Shown one piece after another: positions 22,740 to 35,507 of a stretch of 64,000 nt of DNA. Location of the stretch: assembly GCA_944474755.1 (NCBI GenBank), contig OX104112.1:84829756-84893755 (forward strand), written 5' to 3'. Position 1 is the first letter of the stretch; the number at the start of each line of letters is the position of its first letter. Source of the stretch: Limnoperna fortunei. Lineage: Eukaryota > Mollusca > Bivalvia > Mytilida > Modiolidae. Both the position numbers and the translations under genes were made by a program. The notes beneath the pieces are model-generated. The model was not told the origin of the DNA, made no database searches, and saw only the letters and a list, made by a program, of their open reading frames with translations.

Positions 22740-23550
22740 TTAATTCAGCATATTAGCAAGCATCAGTGAGGTGGCGTCCTTCAGACAACATCCTATTCCT
22801 AGTGGACTGCATTTCATCAGGTTGGGTAGTTTGTATTGGTTAATGGATTGCATATCGCATATTAAGTTAGAAAGTCGACAAGGTACAGCTTTAACACTTT
22901 CCGTCATTTTACACAATGTATATGGATTATTTAACATATTAGTCATTCCACCCAACATGCCGCCCATCATTCCCATGCCACCACCCATCATTTGGGCAAA
23001 TTGGGCATCTGGAAGGAAAAAATCAAAATAGTCCGTTTCAGTGAGTTTGCCTATAGGAGTGAATAAAGTTTTAAATGTAACTTGATTTAAATTAATGTGT
23101 TAATTTTGGTTCTGTATTAAGAAAGCATTATAAAGTACTATAAATATAGTTTATTTATACAGTTTATATTAAAATATATCTCCAACTTACTAAACTATCA
23201 GTATACAAGATATAAAATTCATCCTAAAATGCTGGTCATTATTGTTTTAACAACGGGCGATTTTATACAGCAATTTGTCAAACTAACATAAAAAGTAAGC
23301 TAGTTTTTTTATATATACGTATATATACATTTTCCAAGTGCCGAATTTTTAAAACAATGCGTGTACGTTGCATGTCAATGAAACCGGTAGAATAATAATT
23401 ACTTTAACGTTCAAAAATTAAAAATAGTTTGTAAAACAAAATCATTTAAAACAAATCTAGGCCAATCATTCGAAAACTTGTTTTAATAATCAACTTACAT
23501 GTGCATCCTAAACAAATGGCCACAAGAAATAGTACTAGTCCTTTAGTCAT
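22740..23550 (-). CDS. Small secreted Met/Gly- and Cys-rich protein, two exons
   Basis: Exon 1 is 23550-23499 (donor GTAAGT at 23498-23493). Exon 2 is 23008-22740 (acceptor 'ttttttccttccag' ending at 23009). They join in phase 1 to give 106 aa. Residues 1-19 are a signal peptide (MTKGLVLFLVAICLGCTYA), so the protein should be secreted. Mature residues 20-45 are rich in Met and Gly ('MMGGGMGMMGGMLGGM'). Residues 50-92 carry six Cys in the pattern C-x10-C-x6-C-x15-C-x6-CC, enough for three disulfides. A TATA-like box lies upstream and ATTAAA follows the stop. I recognise no named family; a shell-matrix, byssal or defence role is possible but unproven. A possible decayed paralogue lies at 21940-21992. 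Confidence 0.8.
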
Positions 23551-23623
23551 ATTGCTTTATTTGACAAGCCACTTACAGACCCGAATGTGTCAACCCGAAT
23601 GACAGTCCTACATCATTTCTCTT

Positions 23624-23631
23624 TATTTATA
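23624..23631 (-). promoter_or_regulatory. TATA-like box of the Met/Gly-rich gene
   Basis: TATAAATA on the minus strand, about 75-80 bases upstream of the start codon at 23550. This spacing allows a 5' leader of about 45-50 bases. Confidence 0.55.
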
Positions 23632-24180
23632 CGAAACATCGATGCGTGATATAAAGTGTCAGTCGAGACATTTTTTTGTACAAACTGTCTGACGTTTTAA
23701 TGGAAAATGTCCTATTACGGCACATTTATATCTAACAGTATTATCTTTATATCACGTTTTATTGCATCTTAATCGGAACAACGATTATTAATATAAACAA
23801 ATTTAACACTTGCATCCGCACGTATATTCGGAAAAAAGTGTACATAAGTTGTCGCTGTAAATTGTTACACGGGTCAGGAAGTGCAGCGAATATTTGTTTT
23901 TCATTAGATAAGATCTAATAGGTTGATAATTAAAGAATTAATGTAACTACTTTATCGATAGATACTGATTTTGAAATATTTTAAAAGTTTACACTTGGCA
24001 GTTCTTTCTTCGCGGTGATGATTGTAACAATTTTCTGAATTTGAAAGTCCAAAAGCTATTTACAGACTTGATTAAAGTTAATATGTGCTGATTTGTTTCT
24101 TATAGACTTTTGTATTCAGATTTATAAATTAAAAAAAAAGTTTTCAAGTGTACTATAATGGTATTTTTTACGCTCGTTAA
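23632..24180. other. Upstream region, nothing assigned
   Basis: AT-rich sequence upstream of the secreted-protein gene. No further exon is evident. Confidence 0.35.
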
Positions 24181-24310
24181 CTATAAGCATGTCTTCTAAC
24201 TATATCACTGGCGTTCGTTTCCTATAACCATGTCTCATCAGTGGCGCGCGTTTCTTTAACTATACCACTGGCGCGCGCTTCCTATAACCATGTCTTATCA
24301 TTGGCGCTCG
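24181..24310. repeat. 60-bp tandem repeat, about two units
   Basis: 'cctataaccatgtct' recurs exactly 60 bases apart (24221 and 24281), with 'actggcgcgcg' blocks between. A partial unit precedes it from 24181. The CpG-rich 'ggcgcgcg' stands out from the AT-rich surroundings. Confidence 0.75.
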
Positions 24311-25107
24311 TATAAGTCCTCGCCTTTAAAATTCCATAATTTAACTATCGAGATTGGAGAAATCCGATAAGCCACTCGTGTAAGATCCTATATTTGTTAA
24401 TCAAGATAACCATATTAATTCAGATATTTTTCAAAATTGTAATTTATTTTTCCCTAACTACACGCAGGTTGAGGTCACAGAAATACGATCTGCCCAGTTC
24501 AAATAAAACACTATTGTTCTCTATTCACAGATCTGCAAACCCGTTACCGAAAGCAAATAGGTGATGGCTTCTCAGTTGAAAATCCTATGACCGCCGACCA
24601 AAGTGCGTAAAGTGTATCAAGAGTATGACGTTTCCAGCACGTTACCCATTTTGCCCTGCATAAAGATGGCATCTGCTCCCTGGATGCAAGGCAGCTTTTC
24701 AATCAAATTTTAGTAATTGATCATTGTATAGTTATCAGCATATGCACATTATTAACAAAAAAACCTTCATTTTTCAAACAGAACATTAATGGCTATTTGT
24801 GAAAAACAAAACTTATTTGAAATTTTCATATGTTTGGGTACCTTTCTGAAATATATAACTCCTAGTCCTTTTATATTATGAAGATTTTTATTCCAAAACA
24901 CAAGACCCATAATAATTGATCGGTGAGAATTCCACACTGGGGACAATTTAACGTATAATATTGGTTTAACGGCTCATAGAATCTTGCGTGCAAAACACAT
25001 CAAATCCTAAAATAATAATTATGCAAAAATTATCAAGGCCGAAAAATATATCTCAGTATCTCAATTCTCTATGATGATTGACTGCGTATATCTTATGTTG
25101 TTTGATC
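24311..25107. other. Non-coding stretch
   Basis: No gene or repeat recognised. Confidence 0.35.
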
Positions 25108-25356
25108 TCTGGCGGATCCAGAGGGGGCGAAGGGGACGTTCCCTCCCCCTAAAAAGGGGAAAAGAAAAGAAAGTGGGCAAAAAAGGAGGAAAGACAGAGA
25201 GAGAAAATAAAGAGCGAGCGAGATTGTGTTAAAAATGTTAAAATTTGTATTCCTTAAAACCATCTCAATTGCGTAAATGTCACCAGCTTCTGGGGGCTTT
25301 GCCCCCCCCCCCCTTTTCCCCAAGACCCCTTACCCAATTTTCTGGATCCGCCCCTC
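25108..25356. mobile_element. hAT-like MITE (GGATCC termini)
   Basis: Ends CTGGCGGATCCAGA (25109) and TCTGGATCCGCCCC (to 25354) are inverted complements. The interior has purine-rich and C-rich runs and no transposase. Similar in type to 2867-3210. Minus and plus frames here are incidental. Confidence 0.7.
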
Positions 25357-25495
25357 GCTGTGGTGCAGTAAAACTGAAATATTTCTCCCTGGACATTCAT
25401 TCATTCGCGGCTCCATTTTTTAGGTAAAGTAGCAGTATACGGGAAGAATTCATAATGTGCTATGCAACACTTATTTTGGTTTTTTCCAATCTGCA

Positions 25496-25735
25496 GAGTG
25501 GCCTAATTGGCGAATCTCGATCGTCATCTACTATTGATCAAAAGCCTTTCAATGCGGGTTCGACCCTTACTTGCACGCAGGATCTACTTAATAAAAAGAA
25601 TTGCCAATTATCTTGCCGAACGTAGGGGTTTTACTTTGTACTCTGGTTTTATAATTAAGACTAGACGCATGATAAAGAAAAAAAAATTGCTGAAAAGGGC
25701 GTTAATCACCATTGAAACAAGCAAGCAATTGCAGA
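25496..25735 (+). mobile_element. tRNA-derived SINE, copy 6 (opposite orientation)
   Basis: Plus-strand head 'AGTGGCCTAATTGGCGAA' (degenerate A-box), 'GCGGGTTCGACCCTTAC' (B-box), and a body matching the others ('AGGGGTTTTACTTTGTACTC', 'AAATTGCTGAAAAGGGCGTTAATCACCATTGAAACAAGCAAGC' in pieces). It is the only copy here with sense on the plus strand. It fully explains the 91-codon open frame at 25507-25782. Confidence 0.75.
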
Positions 25736-27499
25736 AAATAACAACCATCCAAAGCGAAGCTATTGCCCAATTTATTTCGTGAAGAAATCACTAAATGTAA
25801 TTTTGTTTCTACGTGATATAACTCAACCATTCGACTTGAACAATCAGCGCGGTGACTGTTGACTCGTATTTTGAAAGGTGAACATATCAGTCTGGGATGA
25901 AGCACCTGGACATTGTAAAAAACAATGGGTCAATTCGATATGGACAGACACATGAATAGGAGATTTGTTTGTTCATCCAAACGTATTTGAATAGTCAAAT
26001 ATTGTTCTCTGTCAGTTGGAGGTTTCACTGTCACAAAATTTTACTGACAATAATTCAGCAACGCTAGTAAAACGTATTCAATGCAAAACCTTTATTTTCC
26101 TGAAAATGGAACAACTGTAAAGGAAATACAGCTGAAAACGTAACTTGCCATGCTGTCGTACGTTTCGGATTCAACATAGTTTACAATATTGATTCTACTT
26201 TGGAATTTATACAAATCTAATTTACGATCTGTTTATTTGCACACCGTTATCGGGAACGTTGAAATTAATTATACACTAGACTTAAATACATTTTTCTTTA
26301 GAATTTTTGTTGCAATGTACAACCTTGTAAAAAGAAGACACAGATGGCCTACAAACAATAAGTTAAATAGATTAAGGTTTAAGAATTTTTTAATATATTT
26401 CGAACAATGACGTCTAACGAAGGAACACAATTCCTATTAGCACAACGTGACACTGAAAACGAGAAATGATTTACTCTGTCAAATAAATGGCATGTAAATT
26501 TTGATATATAGGCATGTCAGATCTATTTATAAACGGCTCACTAACAGTAAAATCACTCGCATATTGTGTGTAGTTTTTTTTTTACCTTTACCGTTTGGTG
26601 AACGAACTATTCGAAGGATAATAGCATGCTTTTTTAAAAGAAATTTCTTTTTCAATCAACGTTGAGCAAAATGTACTTAAAAATAGCCATTTGCTTTGTC
26701 GTAATAGTAATATACTTGTCAAAATATAATGCATCTTTTAAAATTCTATAGCACAAACTTTAAGCAGAACTATTTATGTCAGATAACGAAAATTGTCTAT
26801 TTTGAGCTTTCAAGATTTGTTTCGATATTTCATGTGAATTCATAAATGATAGTACATACCACAGGTATCGAAGGTAATTTTGTTTTACAAAACTCAGCCA
26901 TTTGTTCTGATACCGGTAGGTTAAAAATATACAACAGTTCATACAATATGCCAGAAATTTTGTTTTCCTTTTCATTTAAAAGACGTAACAAAAATTATTA
27001 CAAATCTGATATTTGTCATAATCACTGTAGTTATAAGACAACGTCCAAATTTTCCCATAAACCATAAAATTTATAGTCGACTGTTTTAGTCGCAATAAAT
27101 GTTCACAGAAATATAAGTGGTTTCACTCAATGTTATATGTGTTTTCGAAGCCTCATATTTCATCACCATAAAGCAAATAGGAAGAATCATTTTGTCAAAC
27201 ATTTTAAGTTTACACATAGCTGATAAATGATTAGGCCTGCATAGTATAATTACTGAAAACACATTTTTATAAGCATAATTACAATTATTTGTTTGAGTTT
27301 TCAAAAAGAACGAATTTGTGAAAAAATGCATCATGACATTTATAACAACTAACTACTTCAATTCTACAATTATTGAAAAAAAGTTTATATTTTCGGAAGT
27401 CTACCTATTGAGAAAATCATAACCTTTATAGATTTACTTTAGATTCAACCAATAGAATTGCGAAAAAAGAGAAATCTTAAAATAAATATTTAATTCGTT
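25736..27499. other. Non-coding AT-rich stretch
   Basis: Several short frames on both strands but none with splice sites, domains or protein-like composition. No structured repeat is seen. Confidence 0.35.
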
Positions 27500-27920
27500 C
27501 TTTATGTCACGGATATCGACTACACATCGCGCATATCCATCCGTAAATCGTATAGATAAAGTGAGAAGAGCAGAGGCGAAAGATTTTCTCCCACTGCCAC
27601 ACCAATTTCACTACAAAATAGATTTGAACACTGGTTATTATGTATATTGCAAGAATTTTAATTATCATGTATATTTTTTAACGACTTTTAAATACTTTCC
27701 ATTAACGTTATTCAACAACAATTTATGAAAGGAATTGCTGTGTACACAATCAAAAGCTTTTTCAAAATCAATCAATGAAAACACAGTATTGTTTTTTATC
27801 TTGGTAAAAAGCAATTGATGCAACATGTAGAAAGAAAAGATATGAAAAAAGTGGACAATTCTTTTCTGAAGCCAGTTTGATGTTTGTTAACTATATCAAT
27901 ATTTTCGATCAAAATCAGTC
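27500..27920 (-). pseudogene. LINE reverse transcriptase relic
   Basis: Minus-strand motifs in the expected order: 'NKHQTGFRKELSTFF' near 27888-27846, motif A 'FSLIDFEKAFDCVH' near 27785-27740, and motif B 'GVAVGENLSPLLFSLYLYDL' near 27609-27550. Stops and frame changes separate them. The 'GENLSPLLFSLYL' style marks a third LINE family, distinct from those at 7145 and 11490. The plus-strand frame at 27504-27728 is its shadow. Confidence 0.8.
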
Positions 27921-28369
27921 AATCAAGGGTTAAAACGGAAGTCACATCTCCAGAAGACGCGATAACAATGTAATGGGTCCGTAATTCTAACGATCTTGCG
28001 TGCCACGTTTTTTCTTGTCTTTTTTAAATTTTCCACTATTTTGTCAAACATTCATTTTAGAAAAGTTTATATTTTAACCTCAAGAATGTTATACTTACAG
28101 TTCACATCCATTACAGGATTGTAGTGACTGTGTTGTAAAAATGTAATATATGCTAAGGTTCCATTTTGTGACGTGAAAATATATGAATAGGTCGGATTTT
28201 CAAATTTCTGTCTGTACACTTTTAAACAAAGTACCCTTAGTTACTCCCCCTTCTCACATCGTCAGTATAGCATTTAGATTTGTAGTTATGATTTTATTGA
28301 TTGATTTGATGTTTGCTTCATGTCCAGCAAGCAGATTAAGGGGCGAAGAATTTAGCCTTTTGTAGCGAC
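27921..28369. other. Non-coding stretch
   Basis: No gene recognised; may contain unreadable remains of the adjacent LINE. Confidence 0.3.
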
Positions 28370-28615
28370 TACAATGAACCGACTCTTTTTCGAAATCTAC
28401 AAAAGGGTTATTTATCTTGCAACGAGCGTGGCACGTTGCCCACTACGGTCCAGTCTTTCCGTATTATGACCATGACAACCCCAAACCAGAAAGTCTCCCT
28501 TTCCGCACCCCGAAGACTCGCTGGGCTGCCCTGTGGGTCGAGCACTGGTAAACCTTCCAGTATGGATCTAGTTTAGGCTTAGGATAATAACAACTTCGGA
28601 AGCCTTTTGCAATCA
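28370..28615. repeat. GC-richer block, probably a dispersed repeat
   Basis: Sequence 'tatcttgcaacgagcgtggcacgttgccc' (in pieces) through 'gaagactcgctgggctgccc' to 'aaaccttccagta' is clearly richer in GC than its surroundings and looks like a consensus-type repeat. Only one copy is in the window, so the class cannot be set. Confidence 0.35.
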
Positions 28616-28722
28616 TTAAGAGGTTTAACGCGTGGTTAATAATAGCAACAAAGGCTGTCATTACTATACAGACTAGTATAATATTCGTATTGCTGTCAAA
28701 ATCTAGTTTTAATATTCATAAT

Positions 28723-29000
28723 TGACCGACCATTTACCTTGCAAGGGGAGGGGGTGCTTTGGCTTTTTCATAAAAAAATATTTTGAAAATGATTTTTGAT
28801 GAAAAAAAAATATTTTGGAAGCAGAGGTTAAGAAAAAAATATTCTGAAGAAGGATTTCTGCTATATCAAATAATGCTAATAAGGAAAAAAAACATATTCT
28901 GTCGCGACGCCTTCAAAAAATAAATATTTTGCGCGGAAAAAATTTTTCTGACCAAAAAAAAATCAAGGCCCCCCCGCTTCAAGTTAAATGGTCTGTCCCT
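28723..29000. mobile_element. MITE with A-rich core
   Basis: Left end 'GACCATTTACCTTGCAAGGGG' (28729 region) and right end (complement 'GACCATTTAACTTGAAGCGG', to about 28996) are imperfect inverted repeats about 30 bp long. The core is alternating poly-A and 'aaatatttt' phrases. No protein and no clear target duplication. Confidence 0.65.
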
Positions 29001-32000
29001 AAGCAGTTAGCATAGCAAGACTAAGACAAATTGTATGTGTATGAATGATTCCTTAATTATACTCCGTTACTCATAGTATACTGTTTTAGGTCAGAGTGTT
29101 AGTTAAGTTTATTTCAAATATATTTTATTTATTTTCTTAAATTTACAAATACTATAAGACACAAGTTAATCAAACTTATGACGTCTTCTACAAGGTTGCA
29201 CTAATATTAATTGAGCGTTAGTGTGTTAGTGTGTATTTGTGTGTGCGTAAATCCTTAACAATTGTTGTCACATTTTCTCAGAAAATGACAAATTTATTAA
29301 TATTAAATTGAAATATTTTAGATTATGCATTTTTTGGATTGTTTTATTGTCTTTATAGAATGGGGGTATCATTAGGGAGCATTAGCTCACAATGACTTTT
29401 ATTAACTAAAATACATTTTGCATTCAACAAGTGCATTTTAAAATTACATAGAGCATGGATTTTACGCCATTCGTTATGTGTTTACTTTGTCCGTCAAATC
29501 AAATAAACGTTTTTCATTATGACAAAAATGTATCATAAAATGTCCATACGAAATCTATATTTATTTTCGATATTATTATGTACAATTCATCAATGACAGT
29601 TAAACGGCGTCACAAACATGTCAAAATACACCGTATAGTAATTACAAACAACGAATAAAACACAGTTGATATGTGGGGCAAACCATTATCTGCTATTTTT
29701 AAAATGGTGGTTCAATAAACACTAAAAGGTCAGTGTTTTTGTACATCAGACAGTACATACAGTATGTGTCACCAAAATAATTTTTAAAGCGATATACAGA
29801 AGGGTACTACCCAATTCAAACCATCCTGGGAATTTAGCTTGTACACCAACTGACAGTAGCTCAATAGAAAGAAAAAAGTAGGCAAAATGTCGTCAATATA
29901 ATTGTCACCATGTTTTTTGCATCTGTCAATAAGTGACTTAAGGATAAACTTTCCTAAATAACAGTGCTTGTGGGGGAGGGCTAAGTTTGTGTACCAAATG
30001 TTTGGACCATCGTTCGACTGAAAGAGAATACCCCCGTTTACATGGAGGATTCTCGCCCGACTTAAATGCGCGTAACTGGCGTAATCGGATAAATTTGCCA
30101 GTTGAACTTAGTAAACAAAAAAATGATGCAAGTTTCATTAAACTCGAAGGATAAACGCAAATACAAACAAAAGAAATAAAGTGTGCCATAACCCTGACAA
30201 AAAAAGGCGCGAGCAGGGAAACTTGTGAGTTGAGTACTGAGTGACCAATTCCTGCATTTGTTTATGAAATCTTAAACAAGCAAAGAAAGTCTGCAAGGCT
30301 GGATAAGCCTTACTTAAATTGTGCTTAACCGATTCAAGTGGGGAATCTAGGGATTAAAATACGAGGTAAACAAGTTGGTGAAAATTTTGTAAATGAAACA
30401 GAAAAGAAACAAACCAAGAAAAATAAGTCTTCATGTCTTGGTCACTGCCCTTCACATTTAATTTAGTGTTTGTCAAGTTCTTTACCCATTCATGCGTAAT
30501 AACTGCATTATTTTTGATATTTAATAAGTACACGATAAATCTGTCTGCACACATAACCGAAATTACGCGTTTTATATATACAAAGAAAACAGTAACTCTT
30601 TCATAATAAGGAGTGTTCAGCCCTGTATGTTTTATATGACATTTCTATGAAATAATGTTTAGTTAAAGACATTGTCGTAAACTGAAATCAACGTAAGCTC
30701 ATTTGCGCCAGTAACAGATTTTGCAGTATACAAAAGTTTTTTTTTAAGATATGTTTATTTTAACATAAAATTTTTGCTTGCTTCAAATCTTTATCAGAAA
30801 AAAGGGATAAACCATCTATCAATTCTTCTCAAAATTCATATTATTTAGATTTAGCCATCCGTCATAACAGATTGATTCAGCAGAAAGTGAACTCTTTTCA
30901 TTCTCTTGCTGTGCTGGGATTTCTGATTTTTATTATATAAATGCTTTTGTTTATTTTGTCTTGAGTAGTTTCGTAACTGAAATTAAGATGTACAAAAAAA
31001 AATAAACAATAATTCCGATTTTTGTGCAAACTGCATAAAGAATTCTTACCTTTCTAGGCTTTATAGATGTTGATGTTTTAATATTTTTTGCAATGGGTTT
31101 GGGGGGGGGGGGGGGGGTTAAAACTTCTACACAATTCGATGTCGTGTTCAAAACATTATTTATAATATGTTCACACTGAAAGTATTTATGGGCCTTATAT
31201 GTATTAATATATTTTTCTACTGTATATATAAGTATTTTTCATACTATGATTGAAGACAAATTTTTTCATTTAATAAAATGGTCTTTCTGTACATTTCGAA
31301 TTAATTATATGTCGTGCAAATAATAATTTTTGATTAAATGTGCAAATATTCAAGATTCAAGATTTCTTTATTTTCTTAAACCAGAGGTACAGAGAAACAT
31401 TACATACATTATGAGATACCAACACTTCAAAAATAAAATGGAAGCAGGCGATCTTACACAACAGTCAGAGACATGTTTAAGGCAATTAAAACTACAGTAT
31501 AATTTATTGCTACAGGTATAAATAAAACATTAAATATCATTAAGAAATCTATAAAAAGTATATAGTATTTCATCTTGATTCTAAAATGTATCAAGTAAAC
31601 TATTTAAAGGCATAATTTTAATTCACACCACAATCCAACCATTTGCACTATGTTATATGGGTTAGTGCTAATATAGTTGGCTTCGTGGGTATAGCTGTGG
31701 CTTGCCACAGGAAAAGTCCTAGGTGAGAGTCAATCATGTGACATTTTATTTGTAAAAGGAGCAAATATGTTCTAACGTTACAATGGTGCCTAACTAATAA
31801 GTTTACTAGTCAGTGCGACAGGCTTTCGTGTGAATTATAATGGGACAAATGATTCTCTGTAAGGAAGGAAGAGTGTGACGTGAATTCTCTTTCTGGATGC
31901 TCTAGGAACATCAGTGGGTATGAGAGAGATTGGTGCAAATGATAACGCGGAAGCTTACAATGTTTGTCTATTACTTTGAGATGACATCAACATCTAGGTT

Positions 32001-32928
32001 ATGAACGAGTAAATTTAGTCAGTACTAACTATTTTTTCGTGCTTATTCAGAACAGAAATACCCACGTTTTTAAATTACTGGCACCTTTAACAGACATAAT
32101 ATACGGAGACATCACTATTAACATTCTTTGGCTAGCACATTATGTTAGAATGTGATATTATACATGATGCTCATAAATCGCTTAACTCTTTATCTTTTGG
32201 TGACATCTTTGATCTCATTTACCCAATAAACTTGAAACTAAAAACACAGCATTAAAAATCTGCTAGGTGTTTCGATCTTTATCTTAAAGTGAACAACAAA
32301 GGCCTGTTAAACTTTACAGTATATCCCAAGCGAGATGACTTAATTTTCACAATTATAAATTTCAATTTCCTTGTAGTATTACACGTGAAACTCGGGCCTA
32401 TGCAGTTCATGTATCATACTTTATAAGATACTTCAGGTGTTCTGATGTTCGCAAAATGTCTGATAAAGCAGGAATGTCTGACAGTCAAAATATTGATGGT
32501 CGTTACCAATAATTGTCGTTATCAAGTACCTGTGACACATATGGTAACGACTATTCTGTGGTAACTTACCGATCTTTTCTGTTGTTCGTGAACTCACAAC
32601 ATCAATTTTGACAATAAGTAAAACAATTTGTGTCACTAGCATATCCGGATATGCTCACTCTTCTCTTATCTTATATCACCTTTTTGTAAAGAAAGGTTTG
32701 AGTTAAGTATTGTTTTTTGCTTATTGTGTTCGTTAGTGTTTTGTTAGTCAAAGATTGTAATTCCGTGCTTTAATTATTGGTATGTTCTAAACTAAACTAG
32801 TCTTCTAAATTGAGAAAACTTCCCTGAAAAAGTGTACAGATAATATACCACTGCTCTAAAACACTACATACGGCATAAAACATCAAGAACATCATGGGCA
32901 ATATTTTAATTTCTCTTAAATGATATTT
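29001..32928. other. Long non-coding stretch
   Basis: No confirmed gene. Points of note: a G-run of about 20 at 31098-31118; a minus frame 32642-32569 beginning with a hydrophobic leader ('MLVTQIVLLIVKIDVVSS') followed by a GTAAGT donor, but with no partner exon found; and an open minus frame at 29938-30189 of unclear nature. Confidence 0.35.
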
Positions 32929-33050
32929 TGGTTTGAATGTTATTTAACGCCATTTCACCAATTTTTTAGCTATATCATCGCGTCCAGTTTTTATTGGGGA
33001 GGAAGCCGAAGAAAACCCGGGACCTTCGGTAGGAAAACTGGTAATACTCT
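32929..33050 (-). mobile_element. SINE copy 3, tRNA head missing
   Basis: Only the 3' body is left: on the plus strand 'tttaacgccatttcacc', 'gcgtccagtttttattgggg' and 'ggtaggaaaactggtaat' match the other copies. The tRNA-like head is absent, so this is a 5'-truncated or decayed copy. Confidence 0.7.
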
Positions 33051-35507
33051 CTGAATCCTAATCTGAACATCGCAACAATAAACCCTAATGACTACAAAAA
33101 ATATTATTAGCAGGCACCCCGATTTATCTTTTGCGAATAAAGACACCGATGCTCATACATGTAATGCCATTAAGAAAACTTCCATTCGTAACAGCGGCTT
33201 TATTGAAATATGTACGATTTACCTCACTTTAATGCGCATTCAAGTGCGTTAACTGATGGTTATCGTATTTAACACGACACACACTTTTGCTGTAGCATGG
33301 ATAGTAGAATGGTATTTTATTTTTAATAGTCAGATGTGAAAAATGCATGCAAAAGGGCAGTCGTTCCCAATACTTCTACAGTTACTGCATATTATAGTTT
33401 TATTTCAGTTTAGGATCCTTTAAGTGTTCGAAACAAGTACAAATATACAACGAAGCGTGGATATCCCCACAAACAAGTGAAAATTTTGACTGATAAATAC
33501 ACGAATAGCTTTGAAGGTAGGACTGCAAAAATGGTCGTTATAACTTGAGTTGTTTTTAACAGGTAATTCTAAATCACTAAGTACAATCAAGTATCCTCCA
33601 AACAGCGACTTGTCATCTACTATTGTTATCGCATGCAGATACTACTTTTACAGAAACCACTGTGTCAACTATATATAACAAATATCTCCAATCAAACAAT
33701 CAAAAAAGAAAATTCTTCAACAATCAAGAAGCAAGTTTTGGACAACTACAAACACTAGCGACAACGACTTACGCTAGTAAAACGACAGCAGACAATTTTA
33801 GGTGAACCACTGACGTTTCAACATATATAGATAGTTTTAGTAGTTCTTGTCTCTGCCCTTATTCTCGATTTTAATACAAGTGCAGACTTGAAGAGGATAA
33901 ACTGCTTCCCTTGTCAAAGAAATAAAAACTGATAAACGGATGACGTCAATTATGTATACATTACATATTTTTACATTTTGTAAGGTAAAAACTAATAGCA
34001 ATGATAAAACGTTTTGTCATTGACTATTATTTTTTCATAGACAATTTATTTGTGTTGACTGAATTTTAAAAGTGAATTGAATCTTAAAAATTTGTGTATT
34101 TGTTAGAAGTGTAATGTTTTACATTTTCAAATTGTTATTGTTTGGATGCTTCATTTCTTCTATGAAGGAGAATAAATGTGGACAGTAGAAAGGGAGGAAA
34201 CTGTAACATAAAGCATGCTCTGTTCAAATCTATTATCTAAGAAATAGTTGTTTTTAACGAATTTATGTTCGCGTTTTTTAGAGCACAAATATTTTATTTG
34301 TTTTTTAAGTAAATCAAGTATTACTGCCATAGCAATTTCCGCTCTTGTGTTGTATTTCCTATTACAGTTTAGTTCAATGATCGTATTCAGTCTATGTTTT
34401 TGTGCATGTTAATTTTATACGTAATTAAAATATAGACAATATTACTTATTACTAACTTTATATTGAAAGATACCTTATTCAGAACGCGATTTGATTTAAA
34501 CAATTTATATTGTTTGATTACATCCGCATTATAAAAAAATAGTTCGACAACCGGCCTTAACCTAAATACATAGTACATGTGTACTATTAAGTGACCATAA
34601 TGATTAAGCATTTTTTTTTACAGATGTATAAATATTGCAAAACCATAACGTACTTTGGCTTTTGTGACATCGAAAATACAAAGTAAATGACAAATATTTA
34701 TTCAAGTCTCCATATTAAACTAACACTGAAAGACTTTAAGCAGGATTTGTATGTAGTACATTGCATCGTATAGTTACTACATAAAAAATATTTTGTTCAA
34801 CTATTTAGCTAAAGAAAAAAAAAGAACTCTTGGCGTTTCTTCAATGATAATGTTAAGCACATTGGTAGTAACGGTACAACTCGTAAAGTTTTCGTGTAAG
34901 AAAATGAGTAGATTGGCATCATTTTATAATTAAACTGAATGCTAATATACATGAGATTGCCAATAGCATGTAAGCTGAGATCTACATAATTTAACTGTGT
35001 ATTACCGGTTTCTTGGACTTTGTTATTTTGACAGTTTCCATGATGTTCGAAATTATTTAGTTATTACCATCATTACAGAATAAGTACCCTCTATTTCGTA
35101 GAAAACCATTAAAGAATTTTATTATTTAAAAAATCCAAAAAAACTTCTAACAGTATCCATGTTTTAATACTGTCTGTTTATGGTATTTTAAGTTTAAAGT
35201 ATGCTAACTTTTAAGCAACGCCAAGTAGGAAAAATCACATTAAATTATTTGTTTGTTTTTGAAATTTAAGCAAAATATATTAAAAGATGTAGACTTTATA
35301 TCCACGTATCTATCATCTAATATCATCTATCATCGCTTTATATACATCACAGCTTAAAAGATAAATTCAAACATGCGATACCTACTCTGATTTCATTTGA
35401 ATAGCTTTGTTGCTGTAGCACACATTTTCCCACGTAAATTTTATAGTCACAGTCACGAAATGGTTGATGTCAAGGTGTATATGTTGCATAGATGGTGATA
35501 GATGTTT
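33051..35507. other. Non-coding AT-rich stretch
   Basis: Short open frames (for example 33623-33805) lack any supporting signal. Nothing else recognised. Confidence 0.35.

Noticed and set aside
25507..25782. 91-codon plus-strand frame
   Set aside because: It lies almost wholly in a tRNA-derived SINE (A- and B-box, central block, tail).
27504..27728. 74-codon plus frame with protein-like composition
   Set aside because: The minus strand shows ordered reverse transcriptase motifs, so the plus frame is a shadow.
32569..32642. Signal-peptide exon (MLVTQIVLL...) with GTAAGT donor
   Set aside because: No credible second exon or promoter spacing found; kept only as a remark in the region entry.
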